From Shinisaurus crocodilurus (lineage: Eukaryota; Chordata; Lepidosauria; Squamata; Shinisauridae), in assembly GCA_021292165.1 (NCBI GenBank), contig JAHFWL010000452.1:62001-126000 (forward strand): 64,000 bases of DNA, written 5' to 3'. The notes beneath the pieces are model-generated. The model was not told the origin of the DNA. It searched no databases and saw nothing but the letters and a program-made list of their open reading frames with translations. Position 1 is the first letter of the stretch. Every line of letters starts with the position of its first letter. Made by a program: the position numbers and the translations under genes. Below are positions 7,775-18,199 of the stretch, piece by piece.

Positions 7775-10645
7775 ATGGAAGAAGGCCTCTATGCCACAAT
7801 GGAGAGAACAGCTCCAGCGGTGCCCATTGATAGTCTACCACAAAATGTAGGGGGAAAGTCGGACTATAAAGCACATAGTCTTCGATGTCTCTATACTAAT
7901 GCCCAGAGTATGGGCAATAAACAAGACGAACTTGAACTCTTGATACATGAGGGCAAGTACGACTTGATAGGGATAACTGAAACCTGGTGGGATGACTCCC
8001 ATGACTGGAATACAGCAATTGAAGGGTATAACTTGTTCAAAAGGAACAGAAGCAACAGAAAGGGAGGTGGAGTTGCACTGTATGTTAAAAATACGTATCT
8101 CTGCACAGAGATACAGGAAGAGGAGCTTGGCAGCCCCATTGAGAGCATCTGGGTTAAAATAAAGGGGGCAAAGAATAAAACGAACATGGCGGTTGGAGTC
8201 TACTACCGACCACCCAATCAAGGAGAAGACGAGGATGGAACTTTTGAAAAGCAAATTGCCAGTGTTTCAAGGAGGCACGATGTGGTAGTAATGGGAGACT
8301 TCAATTTCCCTGATATCTGTTGGGAGACTTATTCAGCCAAACATGGCCCCTCCAAGAAATTCCTGAGCTGTGCTGCTGATAACTTCCTCCTACAGAAAGT
8401 GGAGGAAGGAACTAGAGGATCGGCTATCCTTGACCTGATTCTAACCAACAGAGACGAGTTAGTGGATAAAGTGGCAGTTTCGGGAACTCTGGGGGAAAGT
8501 GACCATGTTATACTTGAGTTCTTGATTCTAACAGAAGCAAAAGCGGAGTGTAGCCAAACACGTACCCTGGATTTTAGGAAAGCCAATTTTAACAAACTCA
8601 GAACAATGATTAGTAAGATCCCATGGCAAGTGACTCTCACGAGAAAGGGAGCCCAGGAGGGGTGGGAGTTTTTAAAAAAGGAAATTTTAAAGGCACAATT
8701 GCAAACAATTCCCACAAGGAAAAAAGGCAGAGGGCAACAGAAGAAGCCAATGTGGCTTCACAATAAACTCAAAGATGACCTGAAAACAAAAAAGGACACG
8801 TATAGGAAGTGGAAGGAAGGACAGGCTACAGGGGAAGAGTACAGGCAGGTAGCACAGAACTGCAGGAATAGTGTCAGGAAGGCTAAAGCTGAGAATGAGC
8901 TAAGGTTAGCGAGGAATGCTAAAAGCAACAAAAAAGCTTTCTTCAGATACATGCACAGTAAAAGACAGAAGAAAGAACTGGTGGTTCAACTACGCAATGA
9001 GGATGGCAAATTGATAACAGAAGACAAAGAAAAGGCAGAAGTGTTCAATTCCTACTTCGGCTCGGTCTTCTCCCAAAAGAGGGTCTATGACCCCCCTGGC
9101 AAACCTGAAGTGCAGACTGAAGGGGCAGAATTGCAGCTTGAGATTGATAGGCAAATGGTCAAGGAGCACCTGATTACTCTAAACGAGTTTAAATCTCCAG
9201 GGCCTGATGAGCTGCATCCTAGAGTAATAAAGGAACTGGCAGAAGAACTCTCAGAACCACTGTCTATTATCTTTGAGAAATCATGGAGGACAGGTGAAGT
9301 GCCAGACGGCTGGAGGAGGGCAAATGTTGTTCCCATCTTCAAAAAGGGCAAGAAGGAGGAACCTGGGAACTATAGGCCAGTCAGTCTGACATCAATCCCC
9401 GGGAAGATTTTTGAGCAGATTATAAAGAAGTCAGTCTGCAAGCACCTTGAAAACAATGCAGTGATTACTAGAAGCCAGCATGGATTTGTCAAGAACAAAT
9501 CCTGTCAGACTAATCTGATCTCATTTTTTGATCGGGTAACCTCTCTTGTGGACTGTGGGAATGCTGTGGACATTATATACCTGGACTTCAGCAAAGCTTT
9601 CGACAAAGTGCCTCATGATATCCTGATTAGTAAGCTAGCTAAGAGTGGGCTAGATGGAACAACTATCAGGTGGATCCACAATTGGCTAAAGAATCGGACT
9701 CAAAGAGTGCTTATCAATGGTTCCTTCTCAAACTGGGGAGAGGTAACGAGCGGGGTACCACAGGGCTCGGTCCTGGGCCCGGTGCTCTTCAACATTTTTA
9801 TTAATGGCATGGATGAGGAGGTACAGGGAATGCTTATCAAATTTGCAGATGACACAAAGTTGGGTGGAACAGCTAATACTCTGGAAGACAGAAACAAAAT
9901 TCAAAGTGACCTCGATTGGCTGGAGCGCTGGGCCGAAAACAACAGAATGAAATTTAACAGGGATAAATGCCAAGTGCTGCACCTAGGGAGAGGAAACCAA
10001 ATGCAGAGTTACAGAATGGGGGACACTTGGCTCAACAATACTACAAGTGAGAAGGATCTTGGAATTGTGGTAGATCACAAACTGAATATGAGCCAGCAAT
10101 GCGACGTGGCTGCAAAGAAGGCAAATGCAATTTTGGGCTGTATTAATAGAAGTATAGCTTCCAAATCGCGGGAAGTGATAATTCCCCTTTACTCGGCACT
10201 GGTTAGGCCTCATCTTGAGTACTGCGTCCAGTTCTGGGCACCTCACTTTAAGAAGGACATAGACAAACTGGAGAGGGTTCAGAGGAGGGCAACAAGGATG
10301 ATAAAGGGACTGGAAACAAGGCCCTATGAGGAGAGACTGAAAGAACTGGGCATGTTTAGCCTTCCGAAGAGGAGACTGAGGGGAGATATGATCGCACTCT
10401 TCCAGTATTTGAAGGGATGTCACACAGAGGAGGGCAAAGATCTCTTCTCGTTCATCCCAGTTTGCAGGACACGGAATAATGGGCTCAAGTTACAGGAACC
10501 TAGATTCCACCTAAACATCAGGAAAAATTTCCTGACTGTCAGAGCAATAAGACAATGGAATCAACTACCTAGGGAGGTGGTGGGCTCTCCCAGTCTGGAG
10601 GCATTCAAGGTGCGGCTGGACAGACATCTGTCAGAGATGCTTTGA
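7775..10645 (+). CDS. CR1 ORF2: endonuclease and reverse transcriptase
   Basis: The ORF is 956 codons with no stop or frameshift, the usual CR1 length. The N-terminal 250 residues are an APE-type endonuclease: NAQSM, ITETWWDD, VMGDFNFPD and SDHVILEF. The middle is reverse transcriptase: FKSPGPDELHP, YRPVSLTS, DFSKAFDKVPHDIL, GVPQGSVLGPVLFN, and the catalytic FADD at residues 690-693. The C-terminal region is the conserved CR1 tail found in all truncated copies here. The protein nicks target DNA and reverse-transcribes from the nick. Its 3' tail recognition is probably what the 5S SINE exploits. Confidence 0.92.
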   Translation: MEEGLYATMERTAPAVPIDSLPQNVGGKSDYKAHSLRCLYTNAQSMGNKQDELELLIHEGKYDLIGITETWWDDSHDWNTAIEGYNLFKRNRSNRKGGGVALYVKNTYLCTEIQEEELGSPIESIWVKIKGAKNKTNMAVGVYYRPPNQGEDEDGTFEKQIASVSRRHDVVVMGDFNFPDICWETYSAKHGPSKKFLSCAADNFLLQKVEEGTRGSAILDLILTNRDELVDKVAVSGTLGESDHVILEFLILTEAKAECSQTRTLDFRKANFNKLRTMISKIPWQVTLTRKGAQEGWEFLKKEILKAQLQTIPTRKKGRGQQKKPMWLHNKLKDDLKTKKDTYRKWKEGQATGEEYRQVAQNCRNSVRKAKAENELRLARNAKSNKKAFFRYMHSKRQKKELVVQLRNEDGKLITEDKEKAEVFNSYFGSVFSQKRVYDPPGKPEVQTEGAELQLEIDRQMVKEHLITLNEFKSPGPDELHPRVIKELAEELSEPLSIIFEKSWRTGEVPDGWRRANVVPIFKKGKKEEPGNYRPVSLTSIPGKIFEQIIKKSVCKHLENNAVITRSQHGFVKNKSCQTNLISFFDRVTSLVDCGNAVDIIYLDFSKAFDKVPHDILISKLAKSGLDGTTIRWIHNWLKNRTQRVLINGSFSNWGEVTSGVPQGSVLGPVLFNIFINGMDEEVQGMLIKFADDTKLGGTANTLEDRNKIQSDLDWLERWAENNRMKFNRDKCQVLHLGRGNQMQSYRMGDTWLNNTTSEKDLGIVVDHKLNMSQQCDVAAKKANAILGCINRSIASKSREVIIPLYSALVRPHLEYCVQFWAPHFKKDIDKLERVQRRATRMIKGLETRPYEERLKELGMFSLPKRRLRGDMIALFQYLKGCHTEEGKDLFSFIPVCRTRNNGLKLQEPRFHLNIRKNFLTVRAIRQWNQLPREVVGSPSLEAFKVRLDRHLSEML

Positions 10646-10728
10646 CCTGGATTCCTGCATTGAGCAGGGGGTTGGACTCGATGGCCTTGTAGGCCCCTTC
10701 CAACTCTACTTTTCTATGATTCTATGAT

Positions 10729-11622
10729 ACCTCTCCCACCCCTGACGCGATAGAATCTAGTAGTGGGAAAGAATTGCCAGGGTTTGTCAAAATGCTGTGG
10801 ATCTTTGGAAACTCAACTGTTTTTTAGCACTGGCGCTGCGGCAGGATGTTAATCTTCACGGAAAACAGCAGGGATCTGGCTTGTTTTGTGGGAGGATCAA
10901 GTGCAGGCTATTAATTTGAACCAGTGTTCCTGGGCCATCCACATCCTGCCCCCACTTCAGAAGGGGAAGGGTGAAACTGGCAAGCTCTTTAACAAGTACA
11001 GATTATGTCTCTGCTAAAACTGAATGAAGAAGTGTGTGGAGAGGGTGAAATGGACAAGGATATTTACAAGAGGGGAATGTGCCTCTGCGGGGCTACGTAG
11101 CGGACAGGCGGGCTTGCGATTGTGTGCACTTGCGCAAGATTGCTGATAATTTAAAAAAAAAACAAAAAAACATTACGACAGGATTTGCACACATTTCAAG
11201 ATCCCCCTCCCCCAAATTGTGCAGATTTGTGCAAATGGCAGAACCTGAAAAAAATATGTGTGCAATTTTTTTCTGGAATTGGACGGGTGGGGGGGAGATC
11301 TGCTACAGTCTGCTGCTGCTTCCTGGCATGGAAATGCTGCAGAACCCTGTTGGGCTTAAACAAAATGGAATTACCAGCAGCATCGCACATGCCTACCACA
11401 ACCCCGTGCTCACACAAGTGGGATCTTGCGGAGGGGGAGAAGCAGAGCCGTCCCAAGACATTTTGCTGCCTGATGCAAAGGACAAGATCCCACCCCTGCT
11501 CCACTATTCCATGTACAAAAGCTGACCGGAATGGCAGTTGGGTCTTACTTCAACACTTTTTCCTTCTGGAGAAATTGGGTAATATGTTCCTCCAACTGCC
11601 CAAATTCCTCTGTTCTCTATAG
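10729..11622. other. no gene seen; low-copy intergenic DNA
   Basis: No convincing exon. Around 11430-11540 there is a degraded copy of the gccggccct MITE also seen at 19.5, 39.5 and 62 kb. ORFs here are chance. Confidence 0.5.
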
Positions 11623-11747
11623 CAGTGTTCTCCAACCTTGGGTCCCCAGATGTTTTTGGCCTACAACTCCCAGCATGCTACGCTGGCTGGGGCATGCTGG
11701 GAGTTGTAGGCCAAAAACATCTGGGGACCCAAGGTTGGAGAACACTG
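11623..11747. mobile_element. palindromic hAT-like MITE, family A, copy 1
   Basis: Ends are CAGTGTTCTCCAACC and GGTTGGAGAACACTG. The arms of about 58 bases are near-perfect inverted repeats carrying CTACAACTCCCAGCATGC. Flanks CTCTATAG and CTTTAGAG look like a decayed 8-bp duplication of the hAT-preferred nTCTAGAn type. Confidence 0.8.
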
Positions 11748-11749
11748 CT

Positions 11750-12850
11750 TTAGAGCATATGTACATTAGCATATGCAAATTTGTGCATTTTTTTTTTGGT
11801 CCTGTGGGCCTGAGTTCTGCTGGATCTTTTCCGTACTTTGCACTGCCCCTGCTTTAAACTATCTCCCAAGATCGAGGCTGGGCAACCTTTGTCGCCGCCT
11901 TTCTGATCTTGCGCAATTCCCAAGAGTCAAAAGCCGGGCATTTCCCGAGCTGTAGGATCAGCAGTCTGTCCCGGATTAACTGATAACCTCGAAGTTGAGT
12001 ACCTGGTCAGCCTGGCAGCTATAGATGGAGGCCTTAATAAAGCACACCTGCCTCGCAGACGGCAAACAACCCAGCCCTTCCCTTCAACCTTTGTCCTGTT
12101 TACAATGTACCCATCTGTAAACCGCCGAGTGTATATGCCTGGGGAGCTCATATAGGTGAGGATGCATGCATTCACTCCTCCAATCCAAATCAGAGACGCC
12201 TGTCAACTTTTCAACCAACCTCCGCAGTTGTGCCTAGAAATGGACACGTCTGTCACTTTCAGTTTCTCTCTGTGTCTCATTTTTCCAACCTTAAGTTTGG
12301 TTCATCTTGAACTTTTGAGAATGTTTCCAAAAGAATTTTTCCAATCTTAAGTTATGTTTGTCCTGAACTTTGAGAGTTGTTTTTTTAAAAAAAAATTGCA
12401 TTAAAATCTGTGCACATTTCTCCCAATATTTTTCATATTCGTATGCAATTTTGCCTGATAGAGTACAAAGTACTATATTAGGCAAACTTGTGAAGTACAA
12501 AGTACGAAATAGCATTGCCTAATATACACATTTGTTTTGCAAGCAATTTTCCTAATATAATGCATTCTTCAATGTTATTTTCATGAATATCCGCATTTTG
12601 GTGTGCACTTTCCCCTAATGGATGCATTTTTGTACACATTTTTTTTTTTAATTGGAGAACTCCACTGCAAAATTTGGAGAAGAGCAAATTTCGAAAGATA
12701 ACTGAGCTTCGGTTCGTGTCTTGGTTCGCATGTGTGAAACCAGGTGCGAACTGAACAAATTTTTCCTCTGTCCCTAGAACTTGTGCCTTTAACAGGGGCT
12801 TGGTATGCAGCAGTTAAATCTTATCATGGCATTGGGGCAAATGTTGTGAC
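11750..12850. other. no gene seen; AT-rich intergenic DNA
   Basis: From 12300 to 12720 it is AT-rich with scattered short inverted repeats such as gagtacaaagtacta. No exon or recognisable element could be supported. Confidence 0.4.
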
Positions 12851-12854
12851 TTAA

Positions 12855-13175
12855 TTGCTGAGATTGGAGACTCCGGGACTCCGGAGACCTGGGTTCAAGT
12901 CCTTACTTGGGCATGAAGCTCACTAGGGGTGCAATCCTATGTAAGCTTAGACAGAAAAAAAGGCCTACAACTCCCAGCATGCCCCAGCCACCTCTGGAGA
13001 TGTAGGCCTTTTTTTCTGTCTAAGCTTGCATAGGATTGCACCTTAGGTGACCTTGGGCCAGTCACTGACTCTCAGCCTAACCTACGTACCTCACAGGGTT
13101 CTTATGAGGATAAAATGGGGAGGAGGATTATATAAGCCGCTTTGGGATCCTTGGATGAAAGGCGGGACATAAATG
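12855..13175 (+). mobile_element. tRNA-derived SINE split by a palindromic MITE
   Basis: The SINE head (gacctgggttcaagtcc) breaks after gaagctcactagg and resumes at taggtgaccttgggccag. The break is filled by the palindrome at 12937-13043. The tail reads ttatataagccgctttggg. Confidence 0.75.
12937..13043. mobile_element. palindromic MITE, family D, inside a SINE
   Basis: Inverted ends are GGTGCAATCCTATG and CATAGGATTGCACC. The inner arms agcttagacagaaaaaaagg and cctttttttctgtctaagct surround CTACAACTCCCAGCATGCC. A larger relative is at 20.82 kb. Confidence 0.7.
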
Positions 13176-13747
13176 TAACACATTTACATTTCTCTTTTGA
13201 ATTCAAGATGGGAAAATGGTCAGGTGGAGCAGGATACAATTCGAGCAGTTTGTGGTATCTTGAACTCCAACGTTTGCAGTTTGATAACTGTTCAAAACAT
13301 AACTTGGGGAATACCCTGACTGAAGAATCTTTTACCGTTCTCCAGTAATTAAATAAGATAAAGTGAGTGCGAGATCTAATAGAAGGGAAATCTGCCTCTG
13401 CCCGGATCAGAGCTGCAGGAGTGCCAGGTGGGAGCCTTCATAGTTTTTTTGAGAAATGTGTTCTGAAGGGCCCCCAGTCTAGCCGTCTGAGAGTCATTCC
13501 ATCCCCAGACAGCAGCACCATACAGAATCCGGGCAATGACTTTGCTTGGGAATATTTTCAGGGCTGGGACAACCAAGTGTCCCCCTGCAGTATTATAAAA
13601 TCTAAGGATTGCTCCAATAGATCTCAACAGATCTATACAAAGCAGCGTCTCCTCCACACACACACACACACACACACACCACAAAGGCAAACTTAAGAGA
13701 TAGGGACCCAAAAAAAACAACAACCAGGGACTGCCCTGGTAAACTGG

Positions 13748-14275
13748 AATAAGAACATAACATAAAGAAGAGCTGTGCTGGATGAGACCAAGGGTCCATC
13801 TAGTCCAGCATTCTGTTCACAAAGTGGCCAACCAGCTGCCCTCGGGATCCCACAAGCAGGACAGGAGTGCAACAGCACCCTCCCGCCCATGTTCCCCAGC
13901 AACTGGAGTACATGGGCATACTGCCTCTGATCCTACTGGTAGCCATTGATAGCCTCCTTGATGAATTTGTCCAATCCCCTTTTAAAGCTGTCCAAGTTGG
14001 TGGCCATCGCTACATCTTGTGGTAGCAAATTCCATAGTTCAACTAAGCACTGCGTGAAGAAGTCCCTCTTTTTATCTGCCCTGAATCTCCTGCCTATCAG
14101 TTTCATGGGATGATTTGGGTCTAGTATTATGGGAGAGGAAGAAAACTGACTCCTTATTGTACATGTCTATCATGTCTCCCCTTACCTTTTTCCGGGGCTA
14201 AACAATCCCAGCTGCTGTAACCTTTCCTCATAGGGGAGTTGCTCCAGCTCCAGATCATTTTAGTTACCTTTTTCT
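13748..14275 (-). mobile_element. L3/CR1-like LINE 3' end, minus orientation
   Basis: It reads gaccaagggtccatctagtc, ttctgttcacaaagtggcc, cccatgttccccagcaactg, then the reversed coding tail (gcactgcgtgaagaagtccc) up to cctcataggggagttgctcc. It is the reverse of the element at 0.93-1.38 kb and retains more of the ORF2 C-terminus. Confidence 0.75.
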
Positions 14276-14496
14276 GCTCCCCCCCCCCACTCTACAATAT
14301 CCTTTTTAGGCGCGGTGACACAGAAACAGGAATTGCTGAAGTGCACAATTTCCTAGGCCTGGTAATCTCTTGGAGAGAGCAGACGGGATGCCTGTATATT
14401 CAGACCCTTTCTGTCTCCTAAGAGATTGGCACTGCCACTCTAAACATGCCTATCCGTGGAAACAGGTCAAGAGGGCGGGGGGGGGCATCGAGATTG

Positions 14497-14590
14497 TCTA
14501 AGAACATCAGAAGAGCATTGCTGGATCAGACCAAAAGTACGTCTAGAGCAGCATCCTGTTTCCAACAGTGGTCAGCCAGATGCTTCCGGT
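14497..14590 (-). mobile_element. L3-like LINE 3' terminal fragment
   Basis: It reads aagaacatcagaagagcatt, gctggatcagaccaaaag and cagtggtcagccagatgc. These match the extreme 3' end of the L3-like family in reverse. Confidence 0.6.
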
Positions 14591-14774
14591 TTAAAAATAA
14601 ATAACTGCTTTTCCTTTTTCATTGTCTGGGCCGGTGGCCAAAAAGAATGAGCAAGGCTGTGCCAGTGGTTATGTAAATCTGAGGAAAAATTGAGCTAATG
14701 ACAAACCGAGCTAGGAGTGAGTGGGCAACTTGTTTTGTCTGTCGAGGGCTGTATTCCCTCGCCAGTAATCTGGG

Positions 14775-15425
14775 CACCTAGGGAGAGGAAACCAAATGCA
14801 GAGTTACAGAATGGGGGACACTTGGCTCAACAATACTACAAGTGAGAAGGATCTTGGAATTGTGGTAGATCACAAACTGAATATGAGCCAGCAATGCGAC
14901 GTGGCTGCAAAGAAGGCAAATGCAATTTTGGGCTGTATTAATAGAAGTATAGCTTCCAAATCGCGGGAAGTGATAATTCCCCTTTACTCGGCACTGGTTA
15001 GGCCTCATCTTGAGTACTGTGTCCAGTTCTGGGCACCTCATTTTAACAAGGACATAGACAAACTGGAGAGGGTTCAGAGGAGGGCAACAAGGATGATAAA
15101 GGGACTGGAAACAAGGCCCTATGAGGAGAGACTGAAAGAACTGGGCATGTTTAGCCTTCAGAAGAGGAGACTGAGGGGAGATATGATCGCACTCTTCCAG
15201 TATTTGAAGGGATGTCACACAGAGGAGGGCAAAGATCTCTTCTCGTTCATCCCAGTTTGCAGGACACGGAATAATGGGCTCAAGTTACAGGAACCCAGAT
15301 TCCACCTGACCATCAGGAAAAATTTCCTGACTGTCAGAGCAATAAGACAATGGAATCAACTACCTAGGGGATGCTTTGAGCTGGATTCCTGCAGGCCCCT
15401 TCTTCCAACTCTATGTTTTCTACAA
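14775..15425 (+). mobile_element. 5'-truncated CR1 3' end, near-identical to the full-length copy
   Basis: It starts within ORF2 at gcacctagggagaggaaacc and follows the full-length copy (from about 9980) with few differences by eye. It keeps the last ~200 codons of ORF2, then loses about 70 bases between ctacctaggg and gatgctttga. The 3' tail is also shortened. The 5' truncation is typical of incomplete reverse transcription. Confidence 0.85.
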
Positions 15426-15436
15426 TTCTATGATTG

Positions 15437-15512
15437 TATAAGTAATGACCAGGCCTGACCCTGCTTAGCTCTCCACGCTCAGACAAGCTGAGCCAGCGTG
15501 AGCCACAGGCCT
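15437..15512 (-). mobile_element. 5S-derived SINE, head fragment, minus orientation
   Basis: The reverse complement gives ctgtggctcacgctggctc, GAAAGCTAAGCAGG-type 5S sequence (here agagctaagcagggtcagg) and the start of the 5S intermediate element. It directly abuts the CR1 3' end. Confidence 0.7.
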
Positions 15513-15804
15513 CAGTAGATGTCAGAGTTGGACACATCGTGCCGCCCCGTCTGAGTGAAGGCATGGCCGCTGGCACCCCTGGGCATGGTGCACCCCTATA
15601 GACTCCTGAAGGAGGGCTCTGTCCACTCGATTCCCCTGAGGGGGGGGTGCCCAATAGCAGTGAGGAGGGGGCAGACTTATAGCTGCCCCTTCACCTCATA
15701 TTCTTCCCTGGGCTTCAAACTGTTTGGGTTGCAAAGCTAGGTGCTAGATAGGGAAATCTGTCCCTACCGGCTGAAGATAGGCTACAACCACATGGACGCT
15801 TTTA

Positions 15805-16196
15805 AGGGCACAGTCCAATGTGGATGGGTGTAACCCTCTGAACTCGGAGGAGTACGGGCATCGCATGCAGAGTGGGAGGAGCACGGAGGCAAAGGTCACC
15901 TCCGTGCTCCTCCCGCTCTGCAAAGCAGCTAGATGGCCGATTTCGGAGGGGGAGGGAAGAAGGCGGAGGTCATGTCTCGGCAGCGCTGGTCTCCTCTCCG
16001 CCCCGCCCCACTCCCTACCCCTTAAACTCCTTCTCCAAGGTCGCTGTCACGACCTCGGAGACGCAGCCAGTGCGGTTCTTTCCGTGCCGGCTGCAGCGGG
16101 GAGGGGGATCCGAATACGGACCCCCAGCATGGATCTTGGAATCCGAAAAATCCTATGGTCCCCTAGATGCTGTCTAGGGGCCGCAGGATTGCTCTG
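15805..16196. mobile_element. non-autonomous DNA element, GGGCRCAATCC family, copy 1
   Basis: It begins agggcacagtccaatg and ends gtctaggggccgcaggattg. Similar ends and a shared interior (gatggccgatttcggagg, agccagtgcggttctttc) recur at 35.19-35.74 kb and partly at 61.8 kb. GC-rich, with no coding capacity seen. Confidence 0.5.
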
Positions 16197-16199
16197 TAA

Positions 16200-17140
16200 A
16201 GTAATTAAAACCAATTAATGTATTTTTGTTTAAAAAAACAAAATAATCCCAGGCACACACCTCTGTCTGTGGTCCCCTTAATACTCATGCCATGTTTTAG
16301 GTGTCTAGGTTTCACCGTGTTGGTGCTCTGGTGCTGACGGATGGGCAGGCACCCCCCCTTCTTTTTAGTAATCTACAGAATTGTCTTCTCTTTGCACCCG
16401 GGGTATCTCTCCCTCTGGCCTGAGGTGAGCCCTTCATGCATGTGGGCTCTTCTGGTCCATCAAAGCTTCTGATACAATCAACTTTTTAAAGGCTGTGCAA
16501 AAGTTTGTTTTTCTTTTATATAGCAAAGGTTTAATAAAACACACACACACAAAACCCTACTAAAGTAGATGTTTTGTTGACTGCAGCAGCGGTGACAACA
16601 GTGAGTCAAGGATTTGTGGAGAGAAAACACACCTGTGATGCAGCTGTTTCTTGACTATGCCTCCGAGTTTGTCATGTTGACTCCGTTCACGCCGGCCCGT
16701 GCTCAAGCAAGTTTAACTGTGGTTTGGTGTGATGCCTGCATTGTCAAACCATGAGTTACAATCTGCTACGAACCAGAATCAGTAACTCTGGTTCGAAGTG
16801 GGTTTGCAAATCAAGGCCTGTGCATGATATGTATGGCATGATGTCTGAATGGACAAACACAAACCTCGGCAGGTTTCAGCCAAGACTGTAATCAACTGAG
16901 ATTTTACCTTCCGTTTTTTAACACTATAAGGTGTCACTTATTCTTCCAGCTGGTGGCTCAGGATTCTTTTATTAGATCCATTGCATAGCTCAGGAATCAT
17001 TTACTACAGGTCCATGTTATCAATGCCAGTTTACATACCCATGTGACCTAGTCAACCAATGCCCGTTTCTATGTTGTCTTTACTGGGAATGGCTTCAGGT
17101 GTGTCCAATGTCAAGCAAAGCCAGGAAGATCTTGGAGGAA
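16200..17140. other. no gene seen
   Basis: Contains only weak inverted-repeat material around 16690-16860 (aaccatgagttac and ggttcgaagtgggtttg motifs) that resembles eroded TIR elements. Confidence 0.35.
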
Positions 17141-17142
17141 AG

Positions 17143-17166
17143 GCGTGTGTATGTGTGTGTGTTTGT

Positions 17167-17229
<63 letters not shown>
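17143..17229. repeat. (TG)n-(GA)n compound microsatellite
   Basis: A GT run followed directly by a GA run. It generates spurious Cys/Val and Thr/His ORFs. Confidence 0.9.
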
Positions 17230-17231
<2 letters not shown>

Positions 17232-18155
17232 GTAAATCTGTTGGCTATGGACCTGGCTGGCAGGAATTGGCAGTTTGAAGGTGGCAACAAGCATCTGAGG
17301 CCAATAGCTCATCAGCTTGTAGTCAAATCCTTTGGCAACAGCGACCTACCACTCCCCCGCCCTCCACACTTCACCAAGAACTATAATGGTTTAGGCTCTG
17401 ATCCAGTGTGATTTTTAAAAATAAAGTTTGGCTCAGTTGCTGCTTCAGGCTCAGTTTGACCGGAAACATGGCAGACACTTTCAGAGAGTTGACGGTGGTT
17501 TTGAAAGAAGGGCTGCTGCTCATTTCTTTTACCTCTTGTCAAACCGGCTTTGCGGTTATTTTTGCATTGTTTCCAAAAACCCGCAGAACCTGTTTGATCA
17601 GAGGTGAATGTGAGAGTAAAGATATGTATGTGTGTATACCATGGGGATGCGGTGCTTTGCTCAAAGCCCTTTTAGCTCTCCTGAACCCTACTGTCTGTCT
17701 GCATCCTCAAATTTCCTATAGCCCCGGTGGGCACAGATGTATTTATTTTTGCTCTCCTGGGGAAATTAAAATGGCCCCCTCTGTCCAGCGCCTGATCACA
17801 TGGTGAGCATCATGACAATAGGGCACAAAATGATCAAGAGCTGGTCAGCCTATGTTTTTCTCACTTTCATTCTGAATAGCTACAACTCACCCTGCACCTT
17901 TACAGCCGTATCGATGCCCTGGGCAGAAATTTCTAGCTTTGTCTCCCTTGGAATGCGAGGGGCATTGGCTAGCCAACAAGCCGCTACGCTTAGCCTCCTC
18001 TGTGCAGGACCTTTCCTTGAGAAGGGCCACCAACGATGCTCTCTACCAGACCTTCACCAGGGCCAGACTGAGCTCATGGTGGGCACTGGGGCTAGCAGAC
18101 TGTAGAAGTGGACCCCCTACTCTGCACCCAACACTGAACTCACACACAACATCTG
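17230..18155. other. no gene seen
   Basis: Open frames of about 100-130 codons exist on the plus strand but have no splice context, no recognisable domain and no repeat in the window. Confidence 0.35.
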
Positions 18156-18199
18156 TGCGTGCGCGCGCACACATGCACACACACACACACACAGGGTGG

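Larger units (their letters stand above)
6205..10728 (+). mobile_element. full-length CR1 retrotransposon with both ORFs open
   Basis: A 5' UTR with internal repeats is followed by ORF1 (6708-7736), a 38-base gap, ORF2 (7775-10645) and a short 3' UTR. The 3' UTR ends in TTCTATGATTCTATGAT, the hallmark CR1 terminal repeat. ORF1 combines a zinc-finger/coiled-coil start with a GDSL esterase; ORF2 has APE endonuclease and reverse transcriptase. Both architectures are established for CR1. The 5' boundary is uncertain by about 100 bases. Four truncated relatives occur in this window. Confidence 0.85.

Noticed and set aside
17408..17806. 132-codon plus-strand ORF
   Set aside because: No domain, no splice context, composition like surrounding non-coding DNA.
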